From the NCBI RefSeq assembly GCF_013155365.1, contig NZ_JABJRA010000012.1, forward strand, positions 62,001-126,000: 64,000 nt of DNA, written 5' to 3'. Position numbers and translations under genes: made by a program. Shown here one piece after another: positions 61,985-64,000 of this stretch. The notes under the pieces were generated by a model. It had not been told where the DNA came from, made no database searches, and saw only the letters and a program-made list of their open reading frames with translations. The stretch is from Nocardioides sp. zg-DK7169. GTDB taxonomy: Bacteria > Actinomycetota > Actinomycetes > Propionibacteriales > Nocardioidaceae. The first letter of the stretch is position 1; the number at the start of each line of letters is the position of its first letter.

Positions 61985-63247
61985 ATGAGCCCGGTGTTCG
62001 CAGCTCGGCGGCGCGCGGAGGAGTTCGACGCGCTGGTGCAGCGCGGCCCGGACCCGGCCCGGCGCGCCCCCGAGGACGCGCGGTACGCCGAGCTGCTCGA
62101 GCTCGCCGGCGCGCTGCGCGCCGTACCCGCGCCGACGCCCCGCCCGGAGTTCTCCGCCTCGCTGCGCGAGCGGCTGTTGGCCGAGGCCGTCACCGAGCTC
62201 GCCGCCACCGACGACGCCAGGCCCAGCGTGGAGGAGCGGCTGACGGTCCCGGCGCGGCGTACCGCACGCGAGCGCCGCATCGCCATCGCCGTCGGCGGCT
62301 TCGCCGTCGTGGGTGCCACCACCTCGATGGCGGTCGCCTCGCAGTCCGCACTGCCCGGCGACATGCTCTACCCGATCAAGCGGGCCATCGAGAACGCGCA
62401 CTCCGGCGTCAGCGTCGGCGACCGCCAGAAGGGCTCCACCCTCCTCGGCAACGCCTCGGCCCGGCTGCGCGAGGCCGAGCAGCTGGCCCGCGAGGATCCC
62501 GAGCGCCAGGACGACGAGGCGATCCGCGACACCCTGGGCGACTTCGGGCGACAGGCGGAGGAGGCCTCGACGCTGCTGCTCGGCGAGTACACCCGCAACG
62601 GGGACCGGGGCGCCGCGGACGCCCTGCAGTCCTTCCTCACCACGAGCCACGCCTCGCTCGAGGGTCTCTCGGACCGAGTCTCCGAGGACTCCCGCGACGC
62701 GCTGGTCGGCGCCGGCAACGTCCTGATCGGCATCGACCTGAAGCTCCAGCAGGTCTGCCCGGACTGTCCCGAGACCCTCTCCCAGATCCCGCAGTGGCTG
62801 ATCACCCAGGCCTCGTCGTCCGCCGGCGGGACCCGCCCGCCCGAGGACGCCGCGCCTCCCCCCGGAGACGGCGCGGGCACGGCGAGCGACGGCAGGGGCC
62901 GCGGTCCCCGTGGCGGACAGGGCCTGGACGATGTGCCGTTCTCACCGGTGCTGCCCACCGACGTCCCCGGCGGCCTGCCCGGCACCGCCCCTTCCCCGGA
63001 GCCGACCCCGGGTGCGGGCGACGGCAGCGGCGGCAGCGGCGGCAGCGGCGGCAAGGGCTCCGGCAAGGGCTCCGGCAAGGACCGCGAGAAGGGTCCGGTG
63101 GGCAACCTGATCGAGGGCCTGACCGGCGGCGAGGACAACCCCGTCCCGATCGTCCCCGAGCTGCTGGCCGGCGTCGGCGAGCTGCTCGACGCGGTGACCT
63201 CCCCGCTGCTCGGCGGCCTCACCGGGCAGGACCGCAACGGCCAGTGA
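61985..63247 (+). CDS. rsbN: RsbN-like transmembrane anti-sigma factor (DUF5667-type)
   Basis: 420 residues. An N-terminal cytoplasmic domain (about 1-97, helical, expected to bind the sigma factor) leads to one membrane helix (IAIAVGGFAVVGATTSMAVA), an extracytoplasmic helical domain starting LPGDMLYPIKRAIENA, then a Gly/Ser/Pro/Lys-rich low-complexity region and a hydrophobic C-terminus (IVPELLAGVGELLDAV). One close Cys pair (CPDC) is present. It has no ZAS zinc motif. ATG 61985 is preferred over 61958. It would hold the sigma factor inactive until a signal is received. Confidence 0.84.
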   Translation: MSPVFAARRRAEEFDALVQRGPDPARRAPEDARYAELLELAGALRAVPAPTPRPEFSASLRERLLAEAVTELAATDDARPSVEERLTVPARRTARERRIAIAVGGFAVVGATTSMAVASQSALPGDMLYPIKRAIENAHSGVSVGDRQKGSTLLGNASARLREAEQLAREDPERQDDEAIRDTLGDFGRQAEEASTLLLGEYTRNGDRGAADALQSFLTTSHASLEGLSDRVSEDSRDALVGAGNVLIGIDLKLQQVCPDCPETLSQIPQWLITQASSSAGGTRPPEDAAPPPGDGAGTASDGRGRGPRGGQGLDDVPFSPVLPTDVPGGLPGTAPSPEPTPGAGDGSGGSGGSGGKGSGKGSGKDREKGPVGNLIEGLTGGEDNPVPIVPELLAGVGELLDAVTSPLLGGLTGQDRNGQ

Positions 63248-63257
63248 CGCCGCGGCG

Positions 63258-64000
63258 TCAGCCGAAGACCGAGTCCCGCTCCATCAGCAGCGAGTAGAGC
63301 GTCTGCTGGATCGACTCGCGCACCTGGTCGGTGACGTTGAAGACCAGCATCGGGTCCTCGCTCGCGCCCGGCTCGAAGTCGTCGGTGCGGATCGGCTCGC
63401 CGAACTCCAGCAGCCACTTCGAGGGCAGCGGAACCAGCCCGAGCGGGCCGAGCCAGGGGAACAGCGGGGTGATCGGCACGTACGGCAGCCCGAGCAGCCG
63501 GGCCAGCGAGGGCAGGTTGCCGACCAGCGGGTAGATCTCCTCCGCGCCCACCACGGAGAGCGGCACGATCGGCACGCCGGTGCGCAGCGCCGCGGCGACG
63601 AAGCCGCCCCGGCCGAAGCGCTGGAGCTTGTAGCGCTCCGAGAACGGCTTCCCGATGCCCTTGAAGCCCTCCGGCCAGACCCCGACCAGCTCGCCGCCGC
63701 GCAGCATCCGCTCGGCGTCCTCGTTGCAGGCCAGGGTGGCGCCGCTCTTGCGGGCGAGGGTGCTGACGATCGGGAGCCGGAAGACCAGGTCGGCCCCGAG
63801 CGGGCGCAGGAACCGGCCGGTGTGGTCGTGCACCGAGACCATGGTCATCAGCCCGTCGACCGGGATCGTGCCCGAGTGGTTGGAGACCACCAGCGCTCCA
63901 CCGTCCGCGGGGATGTTCTCCGCGCCGCGGACCTCGATGCGGAACCACTTCTGCGCGATCGGACGCAGCGCAGCCATGAAGAACCGCTCGGTGACCTCCT
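63258..64000 (-). CDS. Lysophospholipid acyltransferase family protein (5' partial)
   Basis: The frame is open to the right edge, so the N-terminus may lie outside; an in-frame ATG is at 63977. PlsC-type features are VSNHSGTIPVDGLM (catalytic His; six residues separate His and Asp instead of four), VGVWPEGFKGIGKPF and TGVPIVPLSVVGAEE. It would transfer an acyl chain to a glycerophospholipid or similar acceptor at the membrane. Convergent with the anti-sigma gene, 10 bases apart. A related gene lies near hem genes in mycobacteria, from memory. Confidence 0.86.
   Translation of the reverse strand, partial: EVTERFFMAALRPIAQKWFRIEVRGAENIPADGGALVVSNHSGTIPVDGLMTMVSVHDHTGRFLRPLGADLVFRLPIVSTLARKSGATLACNEDAERMLRGGELVGVWPEGFKGIGKPFSERYKLQRFGRGGFVAAALRTGVPIVPLSVVGAEEIYPLVGNLPSLARLLGLPYVPITPLFPWLGPLGLVPLPSKWLLEFGEPIRTDDFEPGASEDPMLVFNVTDQVRESIQQTLYSLLMERDSVFG

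Overview
The window is very GC-rich, gene-dense actinobacterial chromosome with no phage, insertion sequence, integrase, rRNA or CRISPR. Gene content and order point to a Nocardioides-like member of the Propionibacteriales; this taxonomic guess is inference. It rests on menaquinone rather than ubiquinone genes, a 14-subunit nuo operon, System II cytochrome c maturation, the rex-hemA-hemC-hemD cluster followed by hemB, and a BldN-type sigma factor beside rex, an order I recall from Streptomyces and partly from Mycobacterium. Frequent GTG starts, 1-8 bp stop/start overlaps and leaderless promoters fit the same group.

Layout. 1-3.8 kb: a partial TPR protein, a hot-dog thioesterase, a cysteine hydrolase, tRNA-Tyr and a YajQ-type protein. 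3.8-7.6 kb (minus strand): sulfate ABC transporter operon (binding lipoprotein, cysT, cysW, cysA). 8-11.1 kb: korAB, 2-oxoacid:ferredoxin oxidoreductase. 11.3-12.2 kb: a RarD permease. 12.2-29.0 kb (minus strand): nuoA-N, with a polyprenyl diphosphate synthase as the last, overlapping gene. 29.2-29.6 kb: a 15-copy tandem 22-bp repeat. 29.7-41.7 kb: menaquinone genes menG, menF, menE-menC-menD and menA, mixed with an L,D-transpeptidase, an MBL-fold protein, an NmrA-like oxidoreductase, an MFS permease and two unknown envelope proteins. 41.7-49.6 kb: a lipoprotein, two small membrane proteins, ccsB-resB-ccdA-thioredoxin, a histidine phosphatase and hemL. 50-57.9 kb: a lytic transglycosylase, a TauE-like permease, hemB, and the rex-hemA-hemC-cobA/hemD operon. 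58-64 kb: a glutaredoxin-like protein, an acyl-CoA synthetase, a HAD phosphatase, the BldN-like sigma factor with its RsbN-like anti-sigma partner, and a partial acyltransferase.

Much of the window builds an aerobic respiratory chain: complex I, the menaquinone it reduces (head group and side chain), haem, and cytochrome c maturation. The sequence suggests these parts are tied together by redox control. The rex gene lies here, and candidate Rex operators sit in the promoters of both nuoA and rex. At the right end, the gap between the sigma and anti-sigma genes holds CGTAAC-N17-CGTTGA, which resembles the sigma-BldN promoter consensus as I remember it and implies a feedback loop.

The main unexplained structure is a family of intergenic repeats sharing a GACTCG core at 21- or 22-bp phasing. 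It occurs at three intergenic loci and reaches 15 copies upstream of nuoA.
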